A stretch of 64,000 nucleotides of DNA, from assembly GCF_037782385.1 (NCBI RefSeq), contig NZ_JBBEXD010000001.1, forward strand, positions 496,001 to 560,000, given 5' to 3'. The position numbers were made by a program, and so were the translations under genes. The notes beneath the pieces were generated by a model that saw only the letters and a program-made list of their open reading frames with translations, had not been told where the DNA came from and searched no databases. The DNA comes from Ascidiimonas meishanensis (GTDB taxonomy: Bacteria; Bacteroidota; Bacteroidia; Flavobacteriales; Flavobacteriaceae). Below, piece by piece: positions 63,588 through 64,000 of the stretch (position 1 is the first letter of the stretch; each line of letters begins with the position of its first letter).

Positions 63588-64000
63588 CAAACCGTTTTCT
63601 TCTTTTCTAATTCCTGATTAAGTTGTTCCTGAAATTTTTCGGCAAAAAGCCCTACGTGATAACCATCCATAATTGCATGATTTACATGGACTGAAACTGG
63701 CATTAATTTTTGCATATTTTGCTCATATATTTTACCAAATGATATCTTTGGAATAGATTCTCTCAAGCTAAAACTTCTGGCATGAGAGATCGCAGTAAAT
63801 TTAATCCAAGGTAAAACTGAAAAATGAATGGTATTGTCATCATTTTCAACAGAAATGAGTCTATTATCTGCCTCTACCCTTTTGATTTCCTGGGTCATTT
63901 GAGATGAAAATTCAAAAAAATCTGTATGGTAATCAATATGTGCAAATCCAAAAGTACCGTTAGGTCTGTAAACTGTAGGAGAGGCTCCAATACTATGGTG
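63587..64000 (-). CDS. Chloramphenicol-acetyltransferase-like protein (N-terminus outside window)
   Basis: The frame enters from the right edge (HHSIGASPTVYRPNGTFGFAHIDYHTDFFEF...) and ends at 63587. The C-terminal motif VHVNHAIMDGYHVGLFAEKFQ holds the catalytic His (NHAxxDG), the pattern of type A CAT trimers. Such CatA-like proteins in Bacteroidota are often not drug-resistance enzymes. Its coupling to kdnB (stop and start share a base) suggests acyl transfer to a sugar or lipid A intermediate, which is inference. An internal ATG at 63898 is not the true start. Confidence 0.85.
   Translation of the reverse strand, partial: HHSIGASPTVYRPNGTFGFAHIDYHTDFFEFSSQMTQEIKRVEADNRLISVENDDNTIHFSVLPWIKFTAISHARSFSLRESIPKISFGKIYEQNMQKLMPVSVHVNHAIMDGYHVGLFAEKFQEQLNQELEKKKTV

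Noticed and set aside
63587..63898. Complete 103-residue protein starting at the ATG at 63898
   Set aside because: The frame stays open to the window edge with good CAT-like sequence upstream, so this ATG is internal.

Overview
This is a low-GC, AT-rich segment of a Bacteroidota chromosome, almost certainly from a marine-type Flavobacteriaceae. The evidence is threefold: several genes carry the TAnnTTTG promoter element of this phylum (for example before clpC, gcvT and yebC), purine-rich ribosome binding sites are mostly absent, and the gene families are typical of flavobacteria (DUF3667, DUF4386, DUF4332, a RimB-RimK fusion, a YoaP-type acetyltransferase).

Left part (1-14.8 kb). A truncated GH18 glycosidase, a YceI protein and two membrane proteins lead into an accessory island. 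From about 7.2 to 14.4 kb, unrelated genes sit singly or in pairs on the + strand: an Imm59-like protein, a lipoprotein with a membrane protein, a pentapeptide-repeat membrane protein that needs a -1 frameshift, an amidohydrolase, and a beta-lactamase-fold hydrolase broken by one stop codon. Several of these are enclosed by a short inverted repeat that begins with GTT on the left and ends with AAC on the right. The repeat sequence differs between units but its two halves match within a unit. Three gene-less copies of a roughly 380-bp element with ends GTTGCACAA...TTGTGCAAC lie between the genes (the third lacks its right end). Two decayed C-terminal fragments of the same tyrosine-recombinase family (5.3 and 14.6 kb) flank the island, and its right end lies just 3' of tRNA-Arg(TCT). 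I read this as a cassette-type mobile island that resembles, but is not, a standard integron.

Middle (15-34 kb). A lytic transglycosylase, a PglC-type sugar-phosphate transferase and a carbamoyltransferase are followed by a loose series of single accessory genes: a higher-GC carotenoid-isomerase-like flavoenzyme with a truncated ferredoxin-reductase-like tail, an alpha/beta hydrolase, a DUF4332 protein, a BtrH-like protein, two VOC proteins, a DJ-1/PfpI protein, a medium-chain reductase and small membrane proteins. A decayed flavodoxin gene, a C_GCAxxG_C_C protein, a bactofilin-like membrane protein and a GNAT-YoaP protein follow. tRNA-Pro(TGG) and tRNA-Ser(GCT) close this part.

Right part (34-64 kb) is core genome: a PgpH-type c-di-AMP phosphodiesterase, a thiolase, an NlpC/P60 protein whose catalytic Cys is Asn, a TPR protein, gyrA, clpC, rimB-rimK, a tandem pair of small paralogues, hutH and nnr. 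Next comes the threonine operon thrA-thrB-thrC, preceded by a probable Thr/Ile leader peptide. Then come gcvT-glsA-NAD-dependent sugar epimerase-phhB, yebC and a lipoprotein. The window ends with a tightly coupled minus-strand operon: a CAT-like acyltransferase, kdnB (8-amino-Kdo pathway), a small membrane protein and a lysophospholipid-type acyltransferase. This suggests a lipid A/LPS modification locus.
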